In this document: positions 50,475-59,807 of the stretch, piece by piece
How the letters are laid out: each line of letters starts with the position of its first letter
Numbering within the stretch: position 1 is the first letter of the stretch
Assembly (NCBI RefSeq): GCF_030687715.1
Contig: NZ_CP117445.1
Coordinates: 3,275,501 to 3,339,500, forward strand
Direction of reading: 5' to 3'
DNA length: 64,000 nt
From: Pseudomonas sp. FP2196
GTDB taxonomy: Bacteria; Pseudomonadota; Gammaproteobacteria; Pseudomonadales; Pseudomonadaceae
Made by a program: the position numbers and the translations under genes
Notes under the pieces: model-generated
Seen by the model: the letters and a program-made list of their open reading frames with translations, nothing else
Databases searched by the model: none
What the model was told of the DNA's origin: nothing

Positions 50475-51486
50475 GATCGATATCCTCTCGTTCGGCGAAA
50501 CCATGGCGATGCTGGTGGCCGAGCACACCGGTGACTTGGCTGCGGTCGAGCAATTCCACAAGCGTATTGCCGGGGCCGACAGCAATGTCGCGATCGGCCT
50601 TTCGCGCCTGGGGTTCAACGTTGCCTGGCTGAGCCGCGTCGGTGACGACTCCCTGGGGCGCTTTGTCGTACAGACGTTGGCCCGAGAAGGTCTCGATTGC
50701 AGCCATGTCGATGTCGACACAGCGCACCCCACCGGTTTCCAGTTCAAGTCGCGCACCGACGATGGCAGTGATCCGCAAGTCGAATATTTCCGTCGCGGCT
50801 CGGCGGCCAGTCATCTGTCGCCACGCTCAATCACCGAAAGCCTGCTGAGCGCCCGGCATCTTCATGCCACGGGCATTCCGCCAGCGTTGTCGGCTTCGGC
50901 GCGGGAGATGTCCCTCGAGTTGATGACCCGCATGCGCAATGCCGGGCGCAGCGTGTCGTTCGACCCCAATCTGCGCCCGAGTCTCTGGGCCAGCGAACGC
51001 GAAATGACCACTGAGATCAACCGTCTCGCCGCCCTCGCCCATTGGGTGCTGCCGGGGTTGAGTGAAGGTCGCCTGCTCACCGGTTTCGAAGATCCAGCGG
51101 ACATTGCCGCGTTTTACCTCGATCAAGGCGCCGAAGCCGTGGCGATCAAACTTGGGCCAGAGGGTGCCTATTACCGCACGCATCTGGAACAGGGTTTTGT
51201 CGCCGGCGTGCCGGTAGCCCATGTCGTGGATACGGTGGGCGCGGGTGACGGCTTTGCCGTGGGGATGATCAGCGCCTTGCTCGAACACCAGAGTTTTGCC
51301 GAGGCAGTGCAACGCGCGAACTGGATTGGCAGTCGCGCGGTGCAGAGTCGCGGGGATATGGAGGGGTTGCCGACCCGCTTGGAGTTATCGATTGAATTTG
51401 AGTCTGCCTTCGCGAGCAGGCTCGCTCCCACGTTTGAAATGCATTCCCTTGTGGGAGCGAGCCTGCTCGCGAAGAGGCCAGCCTAG
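50467..51486 (+). CDS. kguK: 2-ketogluconate kinase (PfkB family) with REPIN-encoded C-terminus
   Basis: The 339-residue PfkB/ribokinase-type kinase phosphorylates 2-ketogluconate to its 6-phosphate. DILSFGETMAMLVAE and AGADSNVAIGLSRLGF form the sugar site; HVVDTVGAGDGFAVGMI holds the anion hole and catalytic Asp. ATG 50467 lies inside the end of kguE, so translation is coupled. The normal family end is near GDMEGLPTRLELS (about residue 308). From residue 314 the frame runs through a family-B REPIN and ends ...[11 protein letters not shown], adding some 25 residues of repeat-encoded sequence. Confidence 0.9.
   Translation: MSEIDILSFGETMAMLVAEHTGDLAAVEQFHKRIAGADSNVAIGLSRLGFNVAWLSRVGDDSLGRFVVQTLAREGLDCSHVDVDTAHPTGFQFKSRTDDGSDPQVEYFRRGSAASHLSPRSITESLLSARHLHATGIPPALSASAREMSLELMTRMRNAGRSVSFDPNLRPSLWASEREMTTEINRLAALAHWVLPGLSEGRLLTGFEDPADIAAFYLDQGAEAVAIKLGPEGAYYRTHLEQGFVAGVPVAHVVDTVGAGDGFAVGMISALLEHQSFAEAVQRANWIGSRAVQSRGDMEGLPTRLELSIEFESAFASRLAPTFEMHSLVGASLLAKRPA
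51407..51475. repeat. REPIN, family B, inside the 3' end of kguK
   Basis: CTTCGCGAGCAGGCTCGCTC and its inverted copy are separated by about 20 bp. Both arms are within the kguK open frame, which stops 11 bp after the repeat. Confidence 0.9.
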
Positions 51487-51517
51487 TCAGCGAAAAATTT
51501 GTACCTGCTGCGACAAA

Positions 51518-51525
51518 AACAACAA
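51518..51525 (+). promoter_or_regulatory. A-rich Crc/Hfq-type motif before kguT
   Basis: AACAACAA (within CGACAAAAACAACAAG) lies a few bases before the CAGGAG ribosome-binding site of kguT, a typical place for Hfq/Crc translational repression. Confidence 0.45.
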
Positions 51526-51541
51526 GCTCAGGAGCAACACC

Positions 51542-52840
51542 ATGAAAACTGCAACCCTCGCCGCCCGCCGCTGGTGGTACATCATGCCGATCGTGTTCAT
51601 CACCTACAGCCTGGCGTATCTCGATCGCGCCAACTATGGCTTCGCCGCCGCCTCCGGCATGGCCGAAGACTTGATGATCACTCCGGGCCTGTCCTCGTTG
51701 CTCGGCGCACTGTTCTTCCTCGGCTATTTTTTCTTCCAGGTACCCGGTGCGATCTACGCGCAAAAGCACAGCGTGAAGAAGTTGATTTTCGTCAGTCTGA
51801 TCCTCTGGGGCGGGCTCGCCACGTTGACCGGCGTGGTCTCCAACGCCTATTGGCTGATCGTTATCCGCTTCATGCTCGGCGTGGTCGAAGCCGCCGTGAT
51901 GCCGGCGATGCTGGTGTACCTGTGCCACTGGTTCACCCGCGCCGAGCGCTCGCGCGCCAATACCTTTCTGATCCTCGGCAACCCGGTGACCATGCTGTGG
52001 ATGTCGGTGGTCTCGGGGTATCTGGTGCAGCATTTCAGCTGGCGCTGGATGTTCATCATCGAAGGTCTGCCGGCGGTGCTCTGGGCATTTATCTGGTGGC
52101 GTCTGGCCGATGATCGTCCAGCCCAGGCCAAGTGGCTCAATGACCAGGAAAAGCAGGATCTGGAAAGCGCGCTGGCAGCCGAACAGGTCGGCATCAAAGC
52201 GGTGAAGAACTACGCCGAAGCGTTTCGTTCGCCGAAGGTGATCATTCTGGCGTTGCAGTTCTTTTGCTGGAGCATTGGCGTTTACGGCTTTGTGTTGTGG
52301 CTGCCGTCGATCCTCAAGGCCGGTGCGCAAATGGACATGATCGAGGCCGGCTGGCTGTCGGCGCTGCCGTATCTGGCGGCGGTGATCGGCATGCTTGTGG
52401 TGTCGTGGGGCTCGGACAAACTGCAAAAACGCAAACGCTTCGTCTGGCCGCCGCTGTTGATCGCCTCGATTGCCTTTTACGGTTCCTACGCGCTCGGTGC
52501 CGAGCATTTCTGGTGGTCGTACACGTTGCTGGTGATTGCCGGTGCCTGCATGTACGCGCCCTACGGGCCGTTCTTCGCGATCGTGCCGGAGATTCTCCCG
52601 GCCAACGTCGCCGGCGGCGCGATGGCGCTGATCAATAGCATGGGCGCCCTCGGTTCGTTCGGCGGCTCGTATCTGGTGGGTTATCTGAACAGTTCCACCG
52701 GTTCGCCCGGTGCGTCGTACTTGCTGATGAGCGGCGCGCTGCTGCTGTCGGTGGTGCTGACGATTTTCCTCAAGCCCGGCGCCAGTGATCGCGTCGTGGC
52801 CAAAGCCGTTGCCACGCGTTCCGTGCCGGCTCACTCCTGA
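51542..52840 (+). CDS. kguT: 2-ketogluconate transporter (MFS)
   Basis: The 432-residue MFS carrier of the anion:cation symporter (phthalate-permease-like) family has twelve predicted helices. SLAYLDRANYGFAAASGM in helix 1 and the motif-A-like region after helix 2 are typical; RFMLGVVEAAVMPAMLVYL lies in helix 4. It takes up 2-ketogluconate formed by periplasmic glucose oxidation. CAGGAG precedes ATG 51542. The longer frame upstream is REPIN translation and is rejected. Confidence 0.92.
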   Translation: MKTATLAARRWWYIMPIVFITYSLAYLDRANYGFAAASGMAEDLMITPGLSSLLGALFFLGYFFFQVPGAIYAQKHSVKKLIFVSLILWGGLATLTGVVSNAYWLIVIRFMLGVVEAAVMPAMLVYLCHWFTRAERSRANTFLILGNPVTMLWMSVVSGYLVQHFSWRWMFIIEGLPAVLWAFIWWRLADDRPAQAKWLNDQEKQDLESALAAEQVGIKAVKNYAEAFRSPKVIILALQFFCWSIGVYGFVLWLPSILKAGAQMDMIEAGWLSALPYLAAVIGMLVVSWGSDKLQKRKRFVWPPLLIASIAFYGSYALGAEHFWWSYTLLVIAGACMYAPYGPFFAIVPEILPANVAGGAMALINSMGALGSFGGSYLVGYLNSSTGSPGASYLLMSGALLLSVVLTIFLKPGASDRVVAKAVATRSVPAHS

Positions 52841-52853
52841 AGAGATTGTTGCC

Positions 52854-53831
52854 ATGAAAAAACAGGTCGTGCTGTACAAGAAACTTTCGCCCGCGCTGAT
52901 GGCGCGCCTGCAAGAACAGTTTGACGTGACGCTGATTGAAAGCCTCGACGCCGATGGGCTGATGCAACTGCGCGATGCCCTGCCCCGCGCCCACGGTTTG
53001 CTCGGTGCCAGCCTGAAACTCGACGCCGCATTGCTGGATCTGGCGCCGCAACTGGAGGCGATTGCCAGCGTCTCGGTGGGCGTCGACAACTACGACATCG
53101 ACTACCTGACCCGGCGCAAGATCCTGCTGACCAACACGCCGGATGTACTCACCGAAACCACGGCTGACACCGGTTTTGCCTTGATCCTCGCCGCCGCCCG
53201 GCGGGTGGTGGAACTGGCCAACATGGTGCGCAGCGGTCAGTGGAGTCGCAATATCGGCCCCGCGCATTTCGGTACTGATGTGCATGGCAAGACATTGGGG
53301 ATTATCGGCATGGGGCGCATTGGCGAGGCATTGGCGCAGCGCGGGCATTTCGGCTTCGGCATGCCGGTGATTTACCACAGCCAGTCGCGCAAACCGGCGG
53401 TTGAGGAACGCTTCGACGCGCAATATCGCAGCCTTGAAGATTTGTTGAAGCAAGCGGATTTCATTTGCCTGACCTTGCCGCTGACGGCGCAGACTGAGGG
53501 TCTGATCGGCGCTGAACAGTTCGCGCTGATGCGCCCGGAAAGCATCTTCATCAACATCTCGCGGGGCAAGGTGGTGGATGAGGCGGCAATGATTGATGTG
53601 CTGCGTCACAACCGGATTCGCGCGGCGGGACTGGATGTGTTTGAGCGTGAGCCGCTGCAGCATGATTCGCCGTTGTTGCAGCTCGATAATGTCGTGGCGA
53701 CGCCGCATATGGGGTCGGCGACGCATGAGACGCGCGAGGCGATGGCGCGGTGTGCAGTGGAGAATCTGTTGGCGGCATTGGGTGGGGAGAAGCCGGTGAA
53801 TCTGGTGAATCCGGCAGCCTGGCAGGGCTGA
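52854..53831 (+). CDS. kguD: 2-keto-6-phosphogluconate reductase
   Basis: The 325-residue D-isomer-specific 2-hydroxyacid dehydrogenase reduces 2-keto-6-phosphogluconate to 6-phosphogluconate, which enters the Entner-Doudoroff pathway. The nucleotide-binding motif GKTLGIIGMGRIGEALAQR lies near residues 145-163; SVGVDNYDIDYL, the catalytic Arg in INISRGKVVDE, the Glu in DVFEREPL and the His in ATPHMGSATHE are present. AGAGATTG precedes ATG 52854, 13 nt after kguT. It is the last gene of kguEKTD and is followed by a REPIN. Confidence 0.92.
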   Translation: MKKQVVLYKKLSPALMARLQEQFDVTLIESLDADGLMQLRDALPRAHGLLGASLKLDAALLDLAPQLEAIASVSVGVDNYDIDYLTRRKILLTNTPDVLTETTADTGFALILAAARRVVELANMVRSGQWSRNIGPAHFGTDVHGKTLGIIGMGRIGEALAQRGHFGFGMPVIYHSQSRKPAVEERFDAQYRSLEDLLKQADFICLTLPLTAQTEGLIGAEQFALMRPESIFINISRGKVVDEAAMIDVLRHNRIRAAGLDVFEREPLQHDSPLLQLDNVVATPHMGSATHETREAMARCAVENLLAALGGEKPVNLVNPAAWQG

Positions 53832-53851
53832 GATCTCCTGCGTCTGACTGG

Positions 53852-53952
53852 GCCTCATCGCTGGCAAGCCAGCTCCCACAGGGGGTGGCGTCGTTCAAAA
53901 GCTTTATGAACACCGAAGAACCTGTGGGAGCTGGCTTGCCAGCGATGAGGCC
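53852..53952. repeat. REPIN, family A, between convergent kguD and aruH
   Basis: GGCCTCATCGCTGGCAAGCC and its inverted copy are separated by about 45 bp. Confidence 0.9.
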
Positions 53953-53973
53953 AGTTCAGCCAGTACAAATCTG

Positions 53974-55161
53974 TCAGGCACTGCGCGCCTGTAGAAGCTG
54001 CATCGCACACAACGCAATCCGCGCACAGGCATCTGCCAGTTTCACCCGATCCACCACCAACCCGATGCGAATATGCCCCGCCGCACTTGGCCCGAACGCT
54101 TCACCGGCCAGCACCGAAACGCCATAACCTTCCAGCAATCGTTCGGCAAACGCTTGCGCGCCGAGCCCGGTCTGGCGCACATCGACCATCACGAACATCC
54201 CGCCATCCGGGCGGATCGGCTGCAACCCCGGGCAACCGCGCAAGCGCTCGCACACCAGATCCCGGCGCAAACGATATTCCTCGCGCATCTGCGTCACTTC
54301 CGGCAAATCGCTTTCCAGCGCCACCTGCGCCGCTTTCTGCACAAAATCCGGCAGCCCGAACAACATGCTCAATGACAGATTGACCAGATGTCCGGCCAAG
54401 GATTTTGGCCCGATCATCCAGCCGATACGCCAGCCGGTCATCGCGTGGGATTTCGACAGGCTGTTGATCGTTGCCGTCCGCTCGGCCATGCCGGGCAGAC
54501 TTGCCGGGCTGATGTGCTCGCCCTCATACAGCAGCTCGCTATAGACCTCGTCGCTGATCAGCCACAAATCGTGGCGAATGCACAACGCCGCCAGTTCCTG
54601 CCAGATCAGCAGCGACAGGCTTGCGCCGCTGGGATTGTTCGGACTGTTGAGCAGCATGGCGCGGGTTTTCGGGGTGATTCGTGCGGCGACATCCGCGGGA
54701 TCGACACGAAAGCCGTTTTCCGGACGCACCGGCACTGGCACCACGGTCGCACCGCATGCGCCGAACACACCTTCGTAGGTGACGTACATCGGTTCGGCGA
54801 CGATCACTTCATCGCCCGGGTCCAGCAGGCATTGCGCCACCGAATACACCGCGCATTGCGCGCCGGGCATGACAATCACATGGTCGGAGTCGACGACTTG
54901 GCCACTGCGTCGGCGATGGCGAGCGGCAATCAACTGGCGCAGGGGCAAGCGACCGCGCACGTCGGAATAATGCGTATCGCCCGCCAGCAGGCTGTCGATC
55001 GCGCCGTGGACAATCGGCAGCGGTGTATCAAAATCCGGATCGCCCACGCTCAGCAGCAGAATATCGACACCCTCGGCGCGTAACTCCAGCGCTCGGTCAT
55101 GAATCTGCCAGGCCGCTGCGCCCTCGCCGGCGATTCGTTGGGTCAAGGCTGAATAGCGCAT
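53974..55161 (-). CDS. aruH: Arginine:pyruvate transaminase
   Basis: The 395-residue class-I PLP aminotransferase starts L-arginine breakdown by the arginine transaminase pathway, giving 2-ketoarginine and alanine. The sequence is close to P. aeruginosa AruH as I remember it (MRYS...TQRIAGEGAAAW, LSVGDPDFDTP, DTHYSDVRG, SPNNPSGASL). PLP Lys lies in SLSKSHAMTGWRIGW and the substrate Arg in GHIRIGL. CAGGAGAC precedes ATG. The partner decarboxylase gene aruI is not in the window. Confidence 0.88.
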   Translation of the reverse strand: MRYSALTQRIAGEGAAAWQIHDRALELRAEGVDILLLSVGDPDFDTPLPIVHGAIDSLLAGDTHYSDVRGRLPLRQLIAARHRRRSGQVVDSDHVIVMPGAQCAVYSVAQCLLDPGDEVIVAEPMYVTYEGVFGACGATVVPVPVRPENGFRVDPADVAARITPKTRAMLLNSPNNPSGASLSLLIWQELAALCIRHDLWLISDEVYSELLYEGEHISPASLPGMAERTATINSLSKSHAMTGWRIGWMIGPKSLAGHLVNLSLSMLFGLPDFVQKAAQVALESDLPEVTQMREEYRLRRDLVCERLRGCPGLQPIRPDGGMFVMVDVRQTGLGAQAFAERLLEGYGVSVLAGEAFGPSAAGHIRIGLVVDRVKLADACARIALCAMQLLQARSA

Positions 55162-55202
55162 GCACGTCTCCTGATTGCGCAGTCTCCAGCCTTCACCCTA
55201 TC

Positions 55203-56828
55203 TCAAATCACGAAACGCGCCACCATGGCATTCAAGTCGACCGCCAGACGCGACAGTTCGTGGGTTGCGGCGCTGGTCTGGTTGGCACCGGCTGCCGACT
55301 GCGTGGCCAGATCGCGAATGTTCACCAGGTTGCGATCGACTTCGCGAGACACCTGCGCCTGCTCTTCCGAGGCGCTGGCGATAACCAGGTTGCGTTCGTT
55401 GATCTGATGGATCGACTGGGTGATCTGCTCCAGTGCCACGCCGGCGGCGCGGGCCATCTCCAGGGTGGACTGGGTGCGCTGGTTGCTTTGCTGCATCGAA
55501 GAAACCGCTTCACCGGTGCCGTTCTGGATGCCGGCGACCATCTTCTCGATCTCTTGCGTCGACTGCGCGGTGCGATGGGCCAATGCCCGCACCTCGTCCG
55601 CCACCACGGCAAAACCACGCCCGGCCTCACCGGCACGCGCCGCTTCGATGGCCGCATTGAGCGCCAGCAGGTTGGTCTGTTCGGCGATGGCGCGGATCAC
55701 ATCGAGCACCTTGCCGATGTCGCGACCTTGGGTGGCAAGACCTTCGATCATTTGCGCGGTGTTCTGCACGTCGTGGGTCATGGTCTGGATCGCGTCGACG
55801 GTTTTCACCACTTGATCGCGGCCTTCGCGGGCGGCATGGGTCGACTGATTGGAGGCTTCGGAGGTCGACACGGCGTTACGCGCCACTTCTTCCACAGCAG
55901 CGGTCATCTCGTTGACGGCAGTGGCGGCTTGTTCGATTTCATTGTTCTGCTGTTGCAAGCCGCGGGACGCTTCTTCGGTCACCGCGCTGAGCTCTTCGGC
56001 GGCGGCGCCCAGTTGCGTGGCGGAACCGGCGATCTGCTCGATGGTTTTGCGCAGGTTGGTCTGCATCGCCGCGAGGGCTTCGAGCAAACGGGCCGGCTCG
56101 TCCTTGCCATCGACTTCGATGAGTTTGGTCAGGTTGCCGCCGGCGATGGTTTGCGCGGCTTCGACCGCGCGGTTAAGTGGAGTGACGATGCTGCGGGTCA
56201 GCAGCCAGGCGAGCAACACCGTGGCCAATGCGGCAATGACCGCGACAATGATGATGCCAGTGATGGCGCTGTCGTAATAATCGCCAGCCTGCTTCGACGC
56301 GGCTTTTGCATCTGCGGCGTTGATCGCAATGAGCTTGTTGAGCTGTTCGCCCATCTGGTCGGTGCCTTCCTTGATCTTCGTGTTGATCAAGGTACGCATC
56401 TCCTCAACTTTGCCCTGACGTGACAGTTCCAGCATCTGGTTTTGCGCTTGCAGGTAGTTGTCCAGCGTCGTCGCAAACGTCTGGTAAATCGCGCGCTCTT
56501 CCGGGCCGGCCGGCAGCTCGGCGTACTTCGCCTGGGCACTGCGCACCTTCTCTACCAGTACGCCGATGCGGGTTTGTGCTTCTTGCAGGCCGGCGGGGTC
56601 GCGGTTCACCAGGACACGGAACGACAGGATGCGCAGACGCAGGACGTTTTCCGTAACGACGGCAAGTTGGGTCACGCTGGGCAACTGCGTCGAGTCCATC
56701 TCGACTGATGCCTGACGGATGATCGTCATGCGGTTCACAGCGAACACACCGAGCACGACTACCAGCAAAGCAATAAAGGCAAAACCGAGGAAGGCACGGG
56801 GCGCGATATTGAGGTTACGCAAGGACAT
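55203..56828 (-). CDS. Methyl-accepting chemotaxis protein
   Basis: The 541-residue receptor has an N-terminal membrane helix (about 12-32), a periplasmic four-helix-bundle-type sensor of about 155 residues, a second helix (about 190-212), a HAMP domain ([23 protein letters not shown]) and the cytoplasmic signalling hairpin with the highly conserved tip [42 protein letters not shown] stretch (around 375-412). The ligand is unknown. No C-terminal NWETF-type CheR tether is seen. It is not obviously coregulated with its neighbours; a REPIN separates it from garK. Confidence 0.93.
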   Translation of the reverse strand: MSLRNLNIAPRAFLGFAFIALLVVVLGVFAVNRMTIIRQASVEMDSTQLPSVTQLAVVTENVLRLRILSFRVLVNRDPAGLQEAQTRIGVLVEKVRSAQAKYAELPAGPEERAIYQTFATTLDNYLQAQNQMLELSRQGKVEEMRTLINTKIKEGTDQMGEQLNKLIAINAADAKAASKQAGDYYDSAITGIIIVAVIAALATVLLAWLLTRSIVTPLNRAVEAAQTIAGGNLTKLIEVDGKDEPARLLEALAAMQTNLRKTIEQIAGSATQLGAAAEELSAVTEEASRGLQQQNNEIEQAATAVNEMTAAVEEVARNAVSTSEASNQSTHAAREGRDQVVKTVDAIQTMTHDVQNTAQMIEGLATQGRDIGKVLDVIRAIAEQTNLLALNAAIEAARAGEAGRGFAVVADEVRALAHRTAQSTQEIEKMVAGIQNGTGEAVSSMQQSNQRTQSTLEMARAAGVALEQITQSIHQINERNLVIASASEEQAQVSREVDRNLVNIRDLATQSAAGANQTSAATHELSRLAVDLNAMVARFVI

Positions 56829-57129
56829 AGTTGGACTCTCGGAAGATAGAAACTACGAGCGTCCATGCCGTGATCACTGGCCCGTGGGGGCGGGCTTCAG
56901 TCCGGCGTCACTGTTTTTGGGAATTCTTGTGCGCGCCTATTGGCTGTATCGGCCAGGCTTTAGGAAGGTTGCGGGTAAAGAGCAAATATTTTTCAGGGTG
57001 TTACACCATTGAAACACCCAGGATCCTTTCTCCTGTAGGAGCTGCCGAAGGCTGCGATCTTTTGATTTGATTTTTAAAAAACAGGATCAAAAGATCGCAG
57101 CCTTCGGCAGCTCCTACAGTGCGGATGTC
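56829..57129. other. Intergenic region between MCP and garK genes
   Basis: 301 bp without a gene. It contains the promoter region of the MCP gene (no confident boxes) and a family-C REPIN adjoining the garK stop. Confidence 0.5.
57033..57119. repeat. REPIN, family C, after garK
   Basis: CTGTAGGAGCTGCCGAAGGC and its inverted copy surround a GATCTTTTGAT/ATCAAAAGATC stem. It lies 11 bp from the garK stop and may terminate it. Confidence 0.9.
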
Positions 57130-58269
57130 TCAGGGTTTTGCGGCGAGTTGCCACACGCGGGCGATATCGGTAGCGCGTTCACGCAGCAGTCGTGGGGCTT
57201 CTGCGCAGGCCTGCTCCAGCGTCATCGGGCCGCTGGTGACAGCGAACGCTGCATCGATGCCGTGGTTGTAGAGTTCTTGATAGCCCTCACCCAGGGTGCC
57301 GGCGATAACGATCACCGGCACGTCGTGCTGCTTGGCAATCCGCGCGACGCCGAACGGGGTTTTGCCGCGCAACGTCTGCGCGTCGAATCGTCCTTCGCCG
57401 GTAATCACCAGGTCCGCGCCTTTTACAGCTTCGGCCAGCCCGACCAACTCGGCGACCACCTCGACCCCGGCCTGAAACTGCGCACCGAGAAATGCCTTGG
57501 CGGCAAAACCCAAGCCACCCGCCGCACCGCTGCCGGGTTCATCGCGAACATCTTTACCCAAGGCTTGCGCGCTCAGCTCGGCGAAATGCCCCAACGCTTG
57601 ATCCAGTTGCTGCACTTGCGTCGGCGATGCACCTTTCTGCGGACCAAAAATCGCCGAGGCACCGTGTGGGCCGCACAGAGGATTGTTTACGTCGGCGGCA
57701 ATATCGAAACGTACTCGCGCGAGACGCACGTCCAGTTCGCTCAAGTCCAGATGCGCCAATTGCGCCAGCGCCAGACCGCCAGGTACCAACGCCTGACCTT
57801 GCGCGTCCAGCAACTTCACCCCCAACGCCTGCATTGCTCCGGCGCCACCATCATTGGTCGCACTGCCGCCGATCGCCAGAATGACCCGTTGCGCCCCGGC
57901 ATCCAGCGCTGCGCGAATCAGCTCGCCGGTGCCGAAGGTGCTGCTGATGCACGCATCGCGCTGCCCCGGCGGCACCAATTGCAAGCCGCTGGCCTCAGCC
58001 ATTTCAATGATCGCGGTATGGTTATGCGGCAACCAGCCCCACGCGGCGTCAACCGCTGAACCCAACGGGCCACGCACGCGGGTGCGGCGCAACTCGCCTT
58101 CGCACGCGGCGAGAATCGATTCGACCGTGCCTTCGCCGCCGTCAGCCATCGGGCATTTGATGAGTGTGGCTTGCGGCCAGACCTGCGCCAGGCCCAGAGC
58201 AATGGCCTCGGCGACGCCCTGGGCACTCAGGCTGTCCTTGAACGAATCGGGGGCGATGACAATCTTCAT
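57130..58269 (-). CDS. garK: Glycerate kinase
   Basis: The 379-residue glycerate kinase of the GarK/GlxK family begins MKIVIAPDSFKDSLSAQGVAEAI and contains PMADGGEGTVE, AIGGSATNDGGAGAMQALG and DLVITGEGRFDAQTLRGKTPFGVA, all family hallmarks. It phosphorylates D-glycerate (usually to 2-phosphoglycerate), feeding lower glycolysis from glucarate/galactarate or glyoxylate metabolism. GGAGAATTCGC precedes ATG 58269. It shares strand and context with cdaR, 246 bp upstream across a REPIN. Confidence 0.9.
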   Translation of the reverse strand: MKIVIAPDSFKDSLSAQGVAEAIALGLAQVWPQATLIKCPMADGGEGTVESILAACEGELRRTRVRGPLGSAVDAAWGWLPHNHTAIIEMAEASGLQLVPPGQRDACISSTFGTGELIRAALDAGAQRVILAIGGSATNDGGAGAMQALGVKLLDAQGQALVPGGLALAQLAHLDLSELDVRLARVRFDIAADVNNPLCGPHGASAIFGPQKGASPTQVQQLDQALGHFAELSAQALGKDVRDEPGSGAAGGLGFAAKAFLGAQFQAGVEVVAELVGLAEAVKGADLVITGEGRFDAQTLRGKTPFGVARIAKQHDVPVIVIAGTLGEGYQELYNHGIDAAFAVTSGPMTLEQACAEAPRLLRERATDIARVWQLAAKP

Positions 58270-58402
58270 GCGAATTCTCCAGTTCCAATGGCCCTCATGC
58301 TGCCAGTCGGTCTGCGCATTGACGCCGGTCCGCTGCACAATGGGCGCAGGCGTTTATTGTTCATTTCTACAAAAGCCCTGGAGTGGATGCTGAATGTCCC
58401 GG

Positions 58403-58500
58403 CCCCATCGCTGGCAAGCCAGCTTCCACAGGTTTGCAGGGTGTTCGCAAAACTTGTGTCCACTGACAATCCCTGCGGGAGCTGGCTTGCCAGCGATGGC
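58403..58500. repeat. REPIN, family A, between cdaR and garK
   Basis: CCCCATCGCTGGCAAGCCAG and its inverted copy are separated by about 50 bp. Confidence 0.9.
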
Positions 58501-58515
58501 GTCTTCAAAAACTCC

Positions 58516-59637
58516 TCACGCAGAGGGATCAATCTGCGGCAACAATTGCACCCCAAGGTACAGCGCCAACATCCCTTCCAGCCTTAACGGATCCACTCCA
58601 CTGATTTCGGCAATCCGTTCCATCCGATAGCGCAGGCTATTGCGATGAATCCCCAGTGCATCGGCACACGCCTGACTCTGCCCATCGTGATCGCACCAAC
58701 TGCGCAACGTCGCCAGCAACTGGCCGTTGCTGTCCTTGGCGATCACCTTGCGCAGAGGCTTGAGCAGTTCATCAAGCGCATCGTCGTTGCGATGCCGCCA
58801 GAGCATCACCGGCAAGCGATAGCGATTGAGGGTCAATAGACGTGAATGCGGCAATACCTCGCGGCCGTAGGCAAGCAGATCGCCCACCCGGCGATAACAA
58901 CGACGCAACCCGCTCAATCCATCCGCCTGGCCACCCACGGCAATGCGCAGGACATTCCAGCCCAGGCCGTCGAGCTTCTCCAGCAAGCGATCATGCTCGA
59001 CGTTGTGGCTCGCCGGCCGACACCACAGCAGCGAAGTCTTCGCCGAGCTCACGCACCAACTGTCCGGATAGCGTGACATCAGCCAGGCACTCAGCGCATC
59101 GACGGTTTGCCCCGGGCCATGTTCCACCCCCAACTCGAACAGGTACGGCACCCGTGTCAGTTGCGGCTTGAGGCCGAGTTGCTGCGCTTCATCGACCAGC
59201 CGTGGCGAATCTCCCGCCTCGCTTAACAGCAGCGCCAGCAGATCATCACAACGTTGACGCCGCCATTGCTGCTCGGCCTGCTGATTGCGTTGACCTACCA
59301 ACATTTCCGCGGTCATGCGCACCAGTTCGGCGTAAGTGCGAAGTTGTTCCGGTTCCCCAGTGATGCCGAGCACGCCGATCAGACGCTGATCGAGCAGCAA
59401 CGGCAGGTTGATCCCCGGCTGCACGCCTTTCAAATGCTGGGCTGTCGGCGCGTCGATCTCGACCACCCGACCGTTGGCCAATACCAGTTGCGCGCCTTCA
59501 TGTCGGGTGTTGATCCGCTCCGGCTCGCCGCTGCCAAGGATCAGCCCCTGGCTGTCCATGACGTTGACGTTGTACGGCAAAATAGCCATGGCCCTGTCGA
59601 CGATGTCCTGCGCGAGGTCGTGATCGAGTTCGAACAT
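58516..59637 (-). CDS. cdaR: CdaR-type sugar-diacid/glycerate regulator
   Basis: The 373-residue activator has the N-terminal diacid-recognition domain (ELDHDLAQDIVDRAMAILPYNVNVMD, LGITGEPEQLRTYAELVRMTAEM) and a C-terminal PucR-type HTH (TLRSWCDHDGQSQACADALGIHRNSLRYRMERI). CdaR proteins activate glucarate, galactarate and glycerate genes. ATG 59637 is chosen because homology begins there. It is divergent from an MFS carrier gene and upstream of garK, making a D-glycerate/sugar-acid module. Confidence 0.9.
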   Translation of the reverse strand: MFELDHDLAQDIVDRAMAILPYNVNVMDSQGLILGSGEPERINTRHEGAQLVLANGRVVEIDAPTAQHLKGVQPGINLPLLLDQRLIGVLGITGEPEQLRTYAELVRMTAEMLVGQRNQQAEQQWRRQRCDDLLALLLSEAGDSPRLVDEAQQLGLKPQLTRVPYLFELGVEHGPGQTVDALSAWLMSRYPDSWCVSSAKTSLLWCRPASHNVEHDRLLEKLDGLGWNVLRIAVGGQADGLSGLRRCYRRVGDLLAYGREVLPHSRLLTLNRYRLPVMLWRHRNDDALDELLKPLRKVIAKDSNGQLLATLRSWCDHDGQSQACADALGIHRNSLRYRMERIAEISGVDPLRLEGMLALYLGVQLLPQIDPSA

Positions 59638-59726
59638 GGTGGGCAAGATCCTTAAAAGCGGGGCGGACGGTTGTTCACGCGCACAGGGCTTGGCGGTAAA
59701 CCCTGTGCTCAGGCACAAAGACAATC

Positions 59727-59742
59727 CGGCCAAAGGTGGCCG
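59727..59742. promoter_or_regulatory. Candidate operator between cdaR and the MFS gene
   Basis: CGGCCA-AAGG-TGGCCG is a perfect 6-bp inverted repeat 90 bp upstream of cdaR and 65 bp upstream of the carrier gene. CdaR binding is only a guess from position. Confidence 0.3.
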
Positions 59743-59807
59743 AGACTCTCAGGGCGATCAACGTTACCCTTTGCATCGCAAAAAATCATAATAAAGAGAG
59801 AGCCGCT

